Notes under the pieces: model-generated | The model's database searches: none | Told to the model about the DNA's origin: nothing | Seen by the model: only the letters and a program-made list of their open reading frames with translations | From: Rhizopus arrhizus | Taxonomy: Eukaryota; Mucoromycota; Mucoromycetes; Mucorales; Rhizopodaceae | Assembly (NCBI GenBank): GCA_024220505.1 | Contig: JAKZZE010000004.1 | Location: forward strand, 1,798,001 to 1,862,000 | DNA length: 64,000 bases | Direction of reading: 5' to 3' | In this document: positions 43,129 to 54,676 of the stretch, piece after piece | How the letters are laid out: every line of letters begins with the position of its first letter | Position numbering within the stretch: the stretch's first letter is position 1 | Position numbers and translations under genes: made by a program

Positions 43129-44388
43129 ATGCCACCAACACGAGGTCCTTACAGAAAAGACCCACCACCTACTCTATCTACAGAGCAGTTGGCTGAGCTT
43201 GACGCTCTTTTCCAAAATTATCGTAAACAGCTTACTTGCCCTGCTTGCAAAGTGACCACCACCTTTCATAGACACGGCTCTACTTCGCGCGACCCTACTC
43301 AACCTCAGTTTATGTGCACTTCTTGCCATAGATACATGAAAGCATACCAAATGTATCATCTCCTCAAACTTACTGCAGCTCCTGTCGACTACCCTTCTCA
43401 GTCAGACACTATGGACTTTGAAACCCCCACACACGAAAATGACGCTAATGTAGATCTTACAATTACTCCTGTAACGACCCCAACAGACGACTCTCACTCT
43501 GCTATTGAACAACTCCAAAAAATGGTTGCTATGTTGACCTCTGAACTTTCTAAGGCTCACCTTGCAATTAAGAACCTTCAAACTCAACTCCAGACTCTTT
43601 CAACACAACCTACGAAAGACCCCAATTGCATCCCTGCTGCCGATTTTCCTAGTATTAAGGAATCATTGAACATCAGCAGCACCCAATTTCCTGATGCACC
43701 CTGGCACAACCAAGCTAAGGTCGACGCACTTAAACAGTCGATGCTTCGTCAACGAGAACTTCGTCGTGTCCAACGTGAAGCTGCTGCTGCACGCTTCTTC
43801 CAGCCACCTTCTCCTAACCAAGGTTTCAAGTATCTCTATATCCCTACAAAAGCTCGTATCCCAGTTGGTACTCTTCGCACCACATTCCGTCGTCTAGGTG
43901 TTAACAATGCCCGTCTCCTAGACATACACTATCCTGCACGCCACACAGCTGCCATTCTTATCCATAATGACTATGAAACTGAATTCACTGAACTCTTATC
44001 TAAACACCGTATCTCACCAAAAATGGACTTTGATCCCAATAGTGGCAAGACCCTCGAAGATCCTAATCTTGCAGCCCTCTCTGATGCCGAGCGTGACAAC
44101 GCCGCTAGGCAACATCAAATCACCCGACTTGAACGTGCTGTACATCACATCCGCGCTCCAGTCAAGTTCGCAGTTGCTCGCTTCTTCTACGACAAGCAAT
44201 GGATTTCAAAGAAGTTCTATGACACTATAGTCGCTGCTCGTAACCCCCAATTATCCAATATCTTCGACCAATCACCCGCTGCAGGTGACAGTAACACCAA
44301 TGATCCTACTGCTGACGATATCAACATGCTCACCGCCGATGACTTTGAACAGTTCGGTGATCGCGATTCTCAACCTTCTCACCATTAA
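43129..44388 (+). CDS. LINE B ORF1: zinc-binding, RNA-binding-type protein
   Basis: 419 residues. Near residues 38-65 two CxxC pairs (CPACKVTTTFHRHG and CTSCHRYMKAY) form a zinc-ribbon-like module. A helical segment near residues 120-165 (IEQLQKMVAMLTSELSKAHL) looks like a coiled coil for multimerisation. The C-terminal domain (YIPTKARIPVGTLRTTFRRL, NNARLLDIHYPARH) is shared with LINE A. LINE ORF1 proteins coat element RNA and support reverse transcription. The start is the ATG of MPPTRGPYRKD. The ORF2 start lies 4 bases after the stop (TAA ATTA ATG), so coupled re-initiation is likely. Confidence 0.9.
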   Translation: MPPTRGPYRKDPPPTLSTEQLAELDALFQNYRKQLTCPACKVTTTFHRHGSTSRDPTQPQFMCTSCHRYMKAYQMYHLLKLTAAPVDYPSQSDTMDFETPTHENDANVDLTITPVTTPTDDSHSAIEQLQKMVAMLTSELSKAHLAIKNLQTQLQTLSTQPTKDPNCIPAADFPSIKESLNISSTQFPDAPWHNQAKVDALKQSMLRQRELRRVQREAAAARFFQPPSPNQGFKYLYIPTKARIPVGTLRTTFRRLGVNNARLLDIHYPARHTAAILIHNDYETEFTELLSKHRISPKMDFDPNSGKTLEDPNLAALSDAERDNAARQHQITRLERAVHHIRAPVKFAVARFFYDKQWISKKFYDTIVAARNPQLSNIFDQSPAAGDSNTNDPTADDINMLTADDFEQFGDRDSQPSHH

Positions 44389-44392
44389 ATTA

Positions 44393-47300
44393 ATGAGATC
44401 TCTAAAACTCTCATTATTTAATGCCACTGGAATGCCCAAACAATCTATCAATCCAATTCTGCAACTATCTCAAAACTCGGACTTACTCTTTCTCACTGAG
44501 ACTTGGTTACTGCCACCCACAAAATACAGGTCTTCCTGGGTGGAATACCACACCTATGGTATACCACGGGACTCTTCTAATATCGGCCAACTTGGCTTGG
44601 CTCTCTTGGTGAATCCTCAATGCAATCTACCAGTCTACCAAATCACTCATACACATCCTTTACTAGCTAAGTACTCTTTATCAATAGTCTTAGCCTCTAA
44701 ACTACTGATTCACTGCCTTTATTTACCACCTTCTTTAGAAAATAATGAAGTAACAACTATACTTGACGCCTTACCGATGCAATACTCAAATACTACCAAT
44801 ACCTTTTTATGTGGCGATTTTAATGCTCGATTGGGCACTTTCACTGGTGATTCTCGAATTGACCCCAGAGGACGAATTTTCTACAATTGGATGTGCTCTC
44901 ACAATCTGATATTATGGAATCAGCGTCTCACACATGGTCAACCAACTTCCTACACAGTCCAAGGCACCAGTATCATTGACTTCTTCCTCAGTACCGAAGA
45001 ACTACTCTCCCCGTCCCTAAACATACGCCATGACCTTTCACTCACTTCCAATCACAAGTTTATGACACTGTCTTTTGATGTCTTTGATGATCTTCAAGAA
45101 CATCTACCTCCTAAACGCGTTACCTGGAACCTGGGCAAACTAAAAAATCCGCGCATCAGAGACTCCTACAGGGACGTATTCACTGATAATTTACCGCTTA
45201 TATTACCTCCACAGTCATCCGTATCCTTTTCCAATAGAAATACAGCCTGTCAGTACATAGATTCAATTCATGAACAGCTCTGTAACACTATATATGACAG
45301 TTTAGATACGATCTGTGGCCGACGCTCACCACCAATGGACGAATGGCTTAAGGACTTTTGGACAACAGAAATGACTGCAGCTTTTAACCGCAAAGAATAC
45401 TATTACAAAAAGTGGAGGAGAGCCCGCGGGTTAAATGCACTACGGCTATGGGTATCTCATCAGGAAGCTCAGGCTAAACTGAGACAGCTTATCCTAAAGC
45501 GCCGTCGGGAGACATGGCGCTACTTCTGCGATCAGATGGCTAACGGCACGTATACCAAGGCAGTCGCAAAATTCAGTCGCATAAGAAAAAACAGAACCCT
45601 CAAACCCACCTTTTCCCATGTGGAAGGACCCCAACATGCCGCTGATGAAATGGCTCGACACCTTCAACAAACCTTTGCTGGTGATTTACTATCTACCACT
45701 ACAGAATCAACGCCGACTACCATCAATGCGGAACCCTTTGACTCAGATGAATGCCCTTTTACAATTGAGACAGTTAACGATGCCATTGTACATCTACCTC
45801 GACGTAAAGCACCTGGTGTAGACCATCTAACTATTGAAACACTTTTGCCTCTTACGGATCGGTTAACTCCAATCCTGGTGTACATTTATCGACTCTGCTG
45901 GCGCTGGAGCTATACTCCCTTATCATGGCGAGTTGCCCAAATTCTTCCCATACATAAAAAAGGTCCGGTAACCGATCCGGGAAATTTTCGCCCGATTAGC
46001 TTAACCTCTATCTTCAGAAAGATCTTAGAAAAATGTCTATATCGTGACCTGGTTGACCAAAGCCCAACGCTGGACATTGCGCAAGGTGGATTCCGTGAAG
46101 CTCGTAGTACACTGGATCAAGCACTATCACTTGTAGAACTATGCTCCATCCTACGCAAACATCATCAGACCACTCCAACATTGGCCTTTCTTGATATCAA
46201 GTCTGCCTATGACACTGTGGACCGAAACTATATATGGCAAGCTTTAGAACCGTACCTGGACCCTCCACTACTCAGCCTGCTTAAGAATATGTTTAATGAC
46301 GTCCGAATTGAAGTACTTCTCGATAATACCACCTCGGATCGTTTCTCTCCAACAACTGGCGTACTCCAAGGATCGATTCTATCTCCCTTCTTGTACTCTA
46401 TCTACATCAATCAGTTGCCTAGCTTGTTACGTACCCAACCTCTGGAAGTGGACTCTCAACCTGCTCCTATTGAGTTTGCACTATCAATTAACTGTTTGTT
46501 GTATGCTGATGATGTCGTTCTCATCGCCTCCCCTACTCAACTCCAAATGCTTCTACAGCGTTGCGAAGAACATAGTCTCCATTTGGGTTATCGTTGGAAT
46601 CCTCTCAAGTGTGTAATATTGGCCCCATCCTCCGATACCCAAAACTATACACTCTATGGTACTACTATTCCTCATGAAACCTCCTTTAGTTACTTAGGTA
46701 TTCCTATCAGCCCTGGTGGATATCTTGACACACAGGCACTTATCCAAAGTAATACTACCAAAGCCCTGAAGACTATGAATCAAATGACTGCCATCGGTGT
46801 TAATTCCACCGGATTTAACAAACTTCTCTCAGTACGATTCTACTCTCAAATAGTGCGTCCTCAACTTGAGTACGGTCTTGCAATCAGTGCTGTGAAATAT
46901 AAAGATTTCCAGAAGCTGGAATCATGTCAAAATCAGTGTCTACGTCAGATCTTTGGAGGCAGCCCACGCTCATCCGTTAAGGTCATGCTACATCTGGTGA
47001 ATCAGCCTACGATGAAAGAACGCACCCATATCTTACAAGCTAAGTTCTTGCTCCGTAGTACTAATACACCAGAGGATACCCTTATTTTTAGATTACTCCC
47101 ATATATTCGCACCTCTTCAAGCCAATCTCAATGGTACAAGCTCACCACTTCTCCACTCTGGCGTCGATGTAGGGATATTGATCCGAACCAACTTAATAAA
47201 CGACAGTTTAAAACTATTTGTCAAGCTCACCTACAAGAAACTCTCGAAAAACGCCGTACCGATACCAATTCCATCCTCCTTTCCACTTGTCGCCCCCAAT

Positions 47301-47701
47301 TGATTGTGGATCCCATCCTCTGGCTACCGATGTCCTATGTTGAACGTAGTCGCTTAATTCGCTGGCGTATGGGTTGGTTACCCGGTGGTAGACCAAAGCC
47401 GTGTATATATCACCCCCATGATCTACTTACTCGGTCACATGCTATTACTTGTCTAAATATGCATCGACGTCTTCAATTACCAAGCACTGTTACTGATCCT
47501 TTATCTTTTCTCCTGAATATCTTGCCCACTTCCAGGAAAAAGCCAACGACACAAAATCGATCGAAATATGCTGCTTGGTTTATACGTTGGCCAACCATTT
47601 GCCAAATTTTACATGAACTTGACTATCTTCACCATGACAAGATCGCTCCTGAGGTCCCACCCCTTGGCTCTAAACTCTTGCATTGGCTTGGCCCTAATTA
47701 A
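44393..47701 (+). CDS. LINE B ORF2: endonuclease and reverse transcriptase
   Basis: 1102 residues from ATG 44393 (MRSLKLSLFNATGM). An earlier ATG at 44285 is in frame but lies inside ORF1, and the later one fits the ORF1 stop. The endonuclease is at residues about 1-230 (FLTETWLL, LCGDFNARLGTFTGD, IDFFLSTEELLSP). The reverse transcriptase is at about 500-760 (ILPIHKKGPVTDPGNFRPIS, GGFREARSTLDQA, LAFLDIKSAYDTVD, GVLQGSILSPFLYSIYI and catalytic CLLYADDVVLIA). The C-terminal region ends LDYLHHDK…LLHW, also seen in the 3' fragment at 25.7 kb. All catalytic motifs are present, so the enzyme is probably functional. It differs widely from LINE A ORF2 in length and motif wording. Confidence 0.93.
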   Translation: MRSLKLSLFNATGMPKQSINPILQLSQNSDLLFLTETWLLPPTKYRSSWVEYHTYGIPRDSSNIGQLGLALLVNPQCNLPVYQITHTHPLLAKYSLSIVLASKLLIHCLYLPPSLENNEVTTILDALPMQYSNTTNTFLCGDFNARLGTFTGDSRIDPRGRIFYNWMCSHNLILWNQRLTHGQPTSYTVQGTSIIDFFLSTEELLSPSLNIRHDLSLTSNHKFMTLSFDVFDDLQEHLPPKRVTWNLGKLKNPRIRDSYRDVFTDNLPLILPPQSSVSFSNRNTACQYIDSIHEQLCNTIYDSLDTICGRRSPPMDEWLKDFWTTEMTAAFNRKEYYYKKWRRARGLNALRLWVSHQEAQAKLRQLILKRRRETWRYFCDQMANGTYTKAVAKFSRIRKNRTLKPTFSHVEGPQHAADEMARHLQQTFAGDLLSTTTESTPTTINAEPFDSDECPFTIETVNDAIVHLPRRKAPGVDHLTIETLLPLTDRLTPILVYIYRLCWRWSYTPLSWRVAQILPIHKKGPVTDPGNFRPISLTSIFRKILEKCLYRDLVDQSPTLDIAQGGFREARSTLDQALSLVELCSILRKHHQTTPTLAFLDIKSAYDTVDRNYIWQALEPYLDPPLLSLLKNMFNDVRIEVLLDNTTSDRFSPTTGVLQGSILSPFLYSIYINQLPSLLRTQPLEVDSQPAPIEFALSINCLLYADDVVLIASPTQLQMLLQRCEEHSLHLGYRWNPLKCVILAPSSDTQNYTLYGTTIPHETSFSYLGIPISPGGYLDTQALIQSNTTKALKTMNQMTAIGVNSTGFNKLLSVRFYSQIVRPQLEYGLAISAVKYKDFQKLESCQNQCLRQIFGGSPRSSVKVMLHLVNQPTMKERTHILQAKFLLRSTNTPEDTLIFRLLPYIRTSSSQSQWYKLTTSPLWRRCRDIDPNQLNKRQFKTICQAHLQETLEKRRTDTNSILLSTCRPQLIVDPILWLPMSYVERSRLIRWRMGWLPGGRPKPCIYHPHDLLTRSHAITCLNMHRRLQLPSTVTDPLSFLLNILPTSRKKPTTQNRSKYAAWFIRWPTICQILHELDYLHHDKIAPEVPPLGSKLLHWLGPN

Positions 47702-47886
47702 TCTAGTATTGTTTGTTACTTTGTCTATCACCTCTTCCCTTCTTTACCCTTTTTCCCTTTTGCCTATCAAAAGGTTTTTAGCTCCCACCCAAATCTTGAA
47801 CTGGCTCGGGCAATGCAATAATTTCATATTATTATGTGCTCAATTTGGGTCATTAAAATTTTACAATAAATACATTATTATTAAAC

Positions 47887-47899
47887 GTATAATTAACTT
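47887..47899. repeat. Target-site duplication, right copy, of LINE element B
   Basis: Exact copy of 42992-43004. It defines the element 3' end at 47886. Confidence 0.85.
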
Positions 47900-48229
47900 G
47901 TAGATTAATGAAATTAGTATTGTCGTATATGATTACAGATTATTTTTTGAAAAAAAGATGTCGGACTTTCTTTATGAATAATCATTATATCCTCCTTTCA
48001 TTGGACAATGCTGAATGTATAATTTCTTGCTTACTTCATCTATGGTATAACTGCAAATTGATTGGATGACTATCTGCAATTGTTAACATTTTCACACCAA
48101 CAATCCTAAAAAAGAAAAAGGATTTGGATGTTATAAAAAGGTGGGTATTTTAATCTTATTTTTCTTTTCTTTTTTCTTGCATTATATTACCTTTATCAAA
48201 TCAAAGCTTTCTTTATCCCCTTTTTAAAC
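47900..48229. promoter_or_regulatory. Catalase promoter region
   Basis: ATTGG (inverted CCAAT) motifs at about 48000 (TTTCATTGGACAAT) and 48059 (TTGATTGGATGAC). A T/C-rich tract precedes the start codon at 48230 (about 48158-48228). Roles are inferred from typical fungal promoters. Confidence 0.4.
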
Positions 48230-50063
<1,834 letters not shown>

Positions 50064-50490
50064 ATATTCTTTTATTTATTGCATTCGCATTTTTATTACA
50101 TCACACATACAAATAAAACATTACTTGTATACAATAGTAACACAGTCATTGGTTATTTACTCAAGCAGCAGTATTCAAAACCATATATTCTATTGCCTAA
50201 TGCACATTTTTCGTGTAAATAAAACTCTTGTTTGTACTTGTGTTAGTAGAATGTGAAACCCATTCATTCTGGGACTAATATATGTTAATAACAATACCTA
50301 TTTTTAAAAAAATATACTGTAATAGACTTAATGTATTAAAAGTCATTCATTTTAGCTAAAACAGTTAAAAAGCAAATAATATGTATACGTTTACATCCTC
50401 AAAAGTCTCAAAAGAACCGTATATGCCGACTTGCTTTAAAGAAGGTTTTATTTAGTTATTTTTAAAGTATATTTATTTTACTCTATTTTT
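50064..50490. terminator. Convergent intergenic region between catalase and Old Yellow Enzyme
   Basis: Holds the 3' ends of both genes. AATAAA-type signals occur near 50113 (CAAATAAAACA) and 50217 (AAATAAAACTC). No gene. Confidence 0.4.
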
Positions 50491-51582
50491 TTACAATTTA
50501 CTTTGACTTCTTTCCTCATAGAAAGGATAATCTGTATAGCCAGTAGCATCATGTGTATAAAATGTGCGTCTGTTATATTTGTTAAGAAGGAGCTTATTTC
50601 TGATTCTTTCTGGGAGATCAGGGTTGGCAATAAAAGCTCTCCCAAATGCGATCAAGTTATTTGTCTTTTCTGCCACATTGACAGCGTGTTCAACAGCATT
50701 TGAAAACCCACCTGCAGTAATAAATGGACCATGCCAGAGTTTACGGAAGGGATCAAGAGTATCTGCTGTGTTAACACTGTCGTTAAAGAAACTGGAGCGA
50801 GGTTCAATAAAATGAAGGTATGCCAATTGACTATGCTTTTGTTGCAAAGAAGAGGTCAAATAACTCCAAGTTTCTATTGGATTATCATCTTGCATTCCTT
50901 GGACCCTTCCGCCAGGAGAAAATCGAATGGCAGTACGTTCAGGTCCAATAGCGCTTACAATAGCATCCACCACCTCTAGAGAGAAACGTGCTCTGTTTTC
51001 AACGGAACCGCCGTATTGGTCTGCGCGCTTATTGGAACCAGAATTGACAAATTGATCCAAAAGATAGCCATTCGCATTGTGAATTTCTACACCATCAAAT
51101 CCAGCCTCAATGGCATTGAGAGCAGCCTGTCTGTAAGTCTGTATGATGTCCTTGATTTCATGAATTTCCAGAGCTCGAGGTGTCTCATTGGCAGTTTTGC
51201 CTGGCATGGGAATAGCGGAGGCTGAAACAATAGGCTCCCCATTGGGGTTTAATTTGGAAGAACCTGCGCGACCAAGGTGCCAGAGTTGTAAGAATATAAC
51301 AGCACCTTTTTCATGAACAGCAGCCGTCACTTTCTTCCATTTTTCAATTTGATCTTTGGTATAGATACCAGGAGCTTGATGGTATCCTCCCGCGAGTCGA
51401 CTGATGAATGTAGCTTCTGTGATTAGTAAGCCACCTGGTGTGGCCCTTTGTCTATAATACTCGACTAAAAGCTCGGTAGGGACTGCATCTAAGGATGCTC
51501 TAAATCGAGTTAATGGTGCGAGAACGACTCGATGCTGGAGATTATGTTGCCCAACTTTAATTGGCGAGAAAATCTTTGCCAT
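50491..51582 (-). CDS. Old Yellow Enzyme-type NADPH oxidoreductase
   Basis: A single exon of 363 residues. The ATG at 51582 (MAKIFSPIKVGQHNLQHR) was chosen because the 18 upstream codons look like leader sequence. The FMN-binding TIM barrel is clear: LAPLTRFRA near residue 21, EATFIS, the QLWHLGRAG motif near residue 99, and GVEIHNANGYLLDQF with the His168-Asn169 pair that holds the substrate and Tyr173 region. The end has ITAGGFS and FGRAFIANPDLPER. Old Yellow Enzymes reduce activated alkenes with NADPH and are tied to oxidative stress and oxylipin metabolism in fungi. No signal peptide, so cytosolic. Convergent with catalase, another redox-defence gene, but shared control is not shown. Confidence 0.95.
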   Translation of the reverse strand: MAKIFSPIKVGQHNLQHRVVLAPLTRFRASLDAVPTELLVEYYRQRATPGGLLITEATFISRLAGGYHQAPGIYTKDQIEKWKKVTAAVHEKGAVIFLQLWHLGRAGSSKLNPNGEPIVSASAIPMPGKTANETPRALEIHEIKDIIQTYRQAALNAIEAGFDGVEIHNANGYLLDQFVNSGSNKRADQYGGSVENRARFSLEVVDAIVSAIGPERTAIRFSPGGRVQGMQDDNPIETWSYLTSSLQQKHSQLAYLHFIEPRSSFFNDSVNTADTLDPFRKLWHGPFITAGGFSNAVEHAVNVAEKTNNLIAFGRAFIANPDLPERIRNKLLLNKYNRRTFYTHDATGYTDYPFYEERSQSKL

Positions 51583-52494
51583 TCTTTTAAGAGTAAGCAA
51601 GCAATAAAAAGAAAGGGAAAAAAGAGGGATAATCATGACTAAAATTAATTCACTAAGCAGAAAAAAGTTTGTGTTACGTTATTCATCCCACCAACTCAGT
51701 GTTGCTAACATTAAAAACTGTAATTGACATTTTCAAAATAAACTTGATATATCATTAAACCTTTCAACTCATTTGGCGCTATGCAAACTAGCAAGGAGCT
51801 ATTAGTAAATGGCCTATAGAATAATATATTAGAAGGAAAGTATTCTAATAAATGAAATTCTGCAACGATTTACTCTTTTTTTTTTCTGAATAAATATGAT
51901 TAACAATCTTTTCATGCATAATGCGTATTTCAATTTCTTATTGTTTACTTTATTGCACAAGAAATGAAAGGAGAAGAGGACAATAGTGTTGCATAAAATG
52001 ATAAAGAAAAATATATATAAAAGGGCTTTGATCTCTTTTTTGCCCTGTTTTTTGTAAGTTATTGTGCTTGATTTTAACGCCTTGTCCTTCTTCATCAGTT
52101 TCTGGTTCTGTTCTATCTTTATGATCGTATTTTTTAATTAGTTATTTTGTAATTATGTTAATAATGCGCCTGTCATTACTATTTATATTAAAAACAAAGC
52201 TATTTATAAGAATAAAGATTATCCAGTCAAACAAAGAATAAGAACCATGATTCATACTTTATCAAAGGTTTTGGTCACTTCCTAAAATAACTAATGGTAT
52301 TACTCTATGTGCATCTTGGTCTTATTGACATCATTTGTCATCATTATTTTTACAAAGATTTATTTTCTGTTAAACAGTTGCAATTTCAAAGAGAGAGGGT
52401 ATATTAATAAAGAAAAAGCAATCAAATTGATGTGTACTGTTTTATAACATCATCCAAGTGTTGATCCAAATAATGTTGTATATCTAACTTAGTA
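51583..52494. other. Intergenic, no gene recognised
   Basis: AT-rich region between the Old Yellow Enzyme start and the DUF4460 gene end. An 88-codon minus frame at 51829-52095 is lysine/phenylalanine-rich low-quality sequence and is not called. Confidence 0.45.
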
Positions 52495-53172
52495 TTAGCT
52501 TGCTCTGCTTTCTTTATAACAATACAATTTTGTACCTTTTAATCCCATATTGTCATGAATTACAAGGATGTCTTTCGTTAGTTCCTTTGGTATATCATTT
52601 TTTGAAGAAATGATCAATAAGGGTACCTTATTCCACCAAATCTCTGGTTTTAAATGATTCAAATATTGACATAATCTACTAGCGCTTGATTTCTTGTCTT
52701 TAATACTTGGATCAAATGAAACCAAAGGATTATTCAATAAATCATTGGCTGTCCATTCACTTTTGATATTTCTCTGCTGGTAAAGTTGATCAGCAAATTC
52801 TTGCGTCAGGGACTTTACTGGTGCTTTTTTTTGTTTTTTATTTAGCTCGTTTTGAATTGCTTCTAGATCAGACTGTAGGATGGATATGTTTAACTTTTGG
52901 CAAAGGGATAAAAACAAATAGGCATGATCCCATTCTGTACCGTTTGAATCAAATTGAATCGTCACTGGTTGTTTTGTTTGCTTTATAAAGAATTGTAGTG
53001 TACAACTAGAAGGCTGTTTGGACACTTTGGGTTGAAGAATATTATATAATTTTTGAAGTGAGGTCGCATTAGTTTGTTTCTTTATTTTCTCATAATGAAA
53101 GAAGTCAGGATGTGTTTGTAATATAAATTTTTTCAGGTAAGGTTTTATAAAAGCACTGGCCCTGTTATTCAT
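52495..53172 (-). CDS. DUF4460-domain mitochondrial protein (TCAIM-like)
   Basis: A single exon of 225 residues from ATG 53172 (MNNRASAFIKPYLKKFILQT). The first 50 residues, with LKKFILQTHPDFFHYEKIKK, match the degenerate J-like domain known as DUF4460. In animals this domain occurs in TCAIM (T-cell activation inhibitor, mitochondrial) beside DUF4461. A proline-poor helical region follows (ALEAIQNELNKKQKKAPVK-like), ending in KDILVIHDNMGLKGTKLY. The basic N-terminus could serve mitochondrial import, but no strong presequence is seen. In animals the protein is mitochondrial and linked to metabolic control. Its fungal role is unknown. It is head-to-head with the acidic-protein gene over about 217 bases. 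Confidence 0.7.
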   Translation of the reverse strand: MNNRASAFIKPYLKKFILQTHPDFFHYEKIKKQTNATSLQKLYNILQPKVSKQPSSCTLQFFIKQTKQPVTIQFDSNGTEWDHAYLFLSLCQKLNISILQSDLEAIQNELNKKQKKAPVKSLTQEFADQLYQQRNIKSEWTANDLLNNPLVSFDPSIKDKKSSASRLCQYLNHLKPEIWWNKVPLLIISSKNDIPKELTKDILVIHDNMGLKGTKLYCYKESRAS

Positions 53173-53389
53173 TATAAGCAAAGAAAAAAAAAAAAAGTAT
53201 TTTTATTTCTTTTTGACAAGCACACAAATGCAAAATTTCATTGCTCACAAAAAGTCCGAACCGGATATCAATTTTGAGAGTACAGACCGGAATTTGGCTG
53301 GAAAAAGTTGACATTCTTTTTTTTCTCTGACTTGTGCATCCTTTTTTTTCTACGTGTATTTTTTATTATTCCCTCACTGATAACAAAAC
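53173..53389. promoter_or_regulatory. Shared short intergenic region, divergent genes
   Basis: 217 bases separate the start codons of two divergent genes. Contains T-rich tracts on both sides. A bidirectional promoter is likely from the geometry. Confidence 0.4.
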
Positions 53390-54464
53390 ATGGTACAAAC
53401 AAAGCACGATCAGGAGAATAGCATTAAAATGTCAGAAGAATACATCTTGTTACAAATAACTCAACTTAATAGCGACATTTCATATAAATCATTTGGACTG
53501 TAAGTAATTATAAAGTAACATATACACGTTCTTCTTTTTTTTATGATCTCTTTTTTTTGTCCCTTTTTGCATAAAATATGACTTCTTTTTCCTTTTTCTT
53601 TCATTTGCCTTTTACTTTTTATTAAAATAAAGCCAAAAAAAATTTTTTACTCACACTCACACTGTTATTAGATACAACAATGAAGAAGAAGCCTATGCAG
53701 CAGCTCTTATGCAACAAATGCAATCGATAGAAGAGAATAGTAAAAAATGGCCACGAAACGTGATAGAAGAAAATTACCAAAGCATCCAAACATTATGTAA
53801 ATATATCAAACAAGACCTCACAAAATTCAAAGATCGATTTGAACACTTGCTCACCCTCAAGCTCTTTGGTGAACTCTGCCCTGTATCATATAAAGTTGTT
53901 CCTGTTCGACCGATTGTGGCTGACACATTAATGAATGAATCTCTTTTTAAGACAAAGATACGCAATTTTATGGATGCATTTCAGCCTAAAGCAGATGATG
54001 AAGTTGATTTGGCAAATAGTGATAATGAGGATGATGATGAGGAAGAGGAAGAGGAAGAAGATGAAGCATCAGGAGAAGAAAGTAATAATGAAGGAGCAGT
54101 AGGAAGCAGTTCAGAAGATGAGGCAGATGAAGGTGAGGATGAGGATGCAGAAGAAGATATCGAGGAAACAGAAGGGGAAGAAGATGAGGTAGATGAGGTA
54201 GATGAAGATGAGGAAGAGGAGGAAATAGAAGATGGTCCTAGCGAAAATCCTACTATACCAGAAACAGAAGAAGAGGATCAAATGCCAGAAGAAGGCAGTG
54301 ATGATGAAGAAGGTTCAGAGGAAGATGAAGAAGAACAGACCAGTCGTGGTGTCAAGAGAGATAGAGGGACAGTAGAAGAAGAGGAAGAGGATGAAATTGA
54401 TGAAGACGAGCTTGTAGATGATGATGAAGAGTCAGCATCTCAAAAAAGAAGATTCTCTCAGTAA
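53390..54464 (+). CDS. Protein with long acidic C-terminus, unknown family
   Basis: Two exons, 53390-53499 and 53672-54464, in phase, give 300 residues. The first half is helical (LLQITQLNSDISYKSFGL; YKVVPVRPIVADTLMNESLF). The second half, from about residue 130 on, is a very long Glu/Asp stretch (DEEEEEEEDEASGEE and so on) with few other residues, ending in a short basic tail (SASQKRRFSQ). Such tails occur in histone chaperones, nucleolar and chromatin proteins. No enzyme motif is seen. The short first exon with a 172-base intron has canonical GTAAGT. A nuclear role is inferred only from composition. Confidence 0.7.
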
Positions 54465-54676
54465 TAAAAATGTATACCTTTTTACGCGTTATTCTATTTT
54501 TAAATACAAAAAATACGATCCATTGTCTTTTTTTGGTTTAGTACCAAGATCGTTGTGTATAAGTTAAACGTCAATGTTTTCCCGATCGTCAACAATAATT
54601 CATGCATCACAAATAAATAATGAAAACATATAAAAAAGGATTTTTTTTTTCTTTTTTCATTTACTAAAAATCAATA
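54465..54676. other. Short intergenic region
   Basis: Between the acidic protein and the F-BAR/PH gene. T-rich tract before the start codon. Nothing else seen. Confidence 0.4.

Larger units (their letters stand above)
43005..47886 (+). mobile_element. LINE element B, full-length non-LTR retrotransposon
   Basis: The element of about 4.88 kb starts TGGGGGGACTTC after the target duplication. A G-run start is usual for a full-length LINE 5' end. It has a 5' UTR of about 120 bases, ORF1 (43129-44388), ORF2 (44393-47701) and a 3' UTR ending in ATTATTATTAAAC rather than a poly(A) tail. Both ORFs are open and the 13-bp target copies are identical, so this copy may still be able to move. A 3' fragment (25.7 kb) and an inverted decayed copy (30-32.3 kb) belong to the same family. 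The RT resembles Jockey/I-like rather than L1-like elements. Confidence 0.92.

Noticed and set aside
43174..43359. Minus-strand frames opposite LINE B ORF1
   Set aside because: Shadow frames of ORF1.
44285..44392. Earlier in-frame ATG for LINE B ORF2
   Set aside because: It lies inside ORF1 in another frame and encodes a non-endonuclease stretch. ATG 44393 fits the ORF1 stop.
51829..52095. 88-codon minus-strand frame
   Set aside because: Lys/Phe/Ile-rich output of AT-rich DNA with no structural features.
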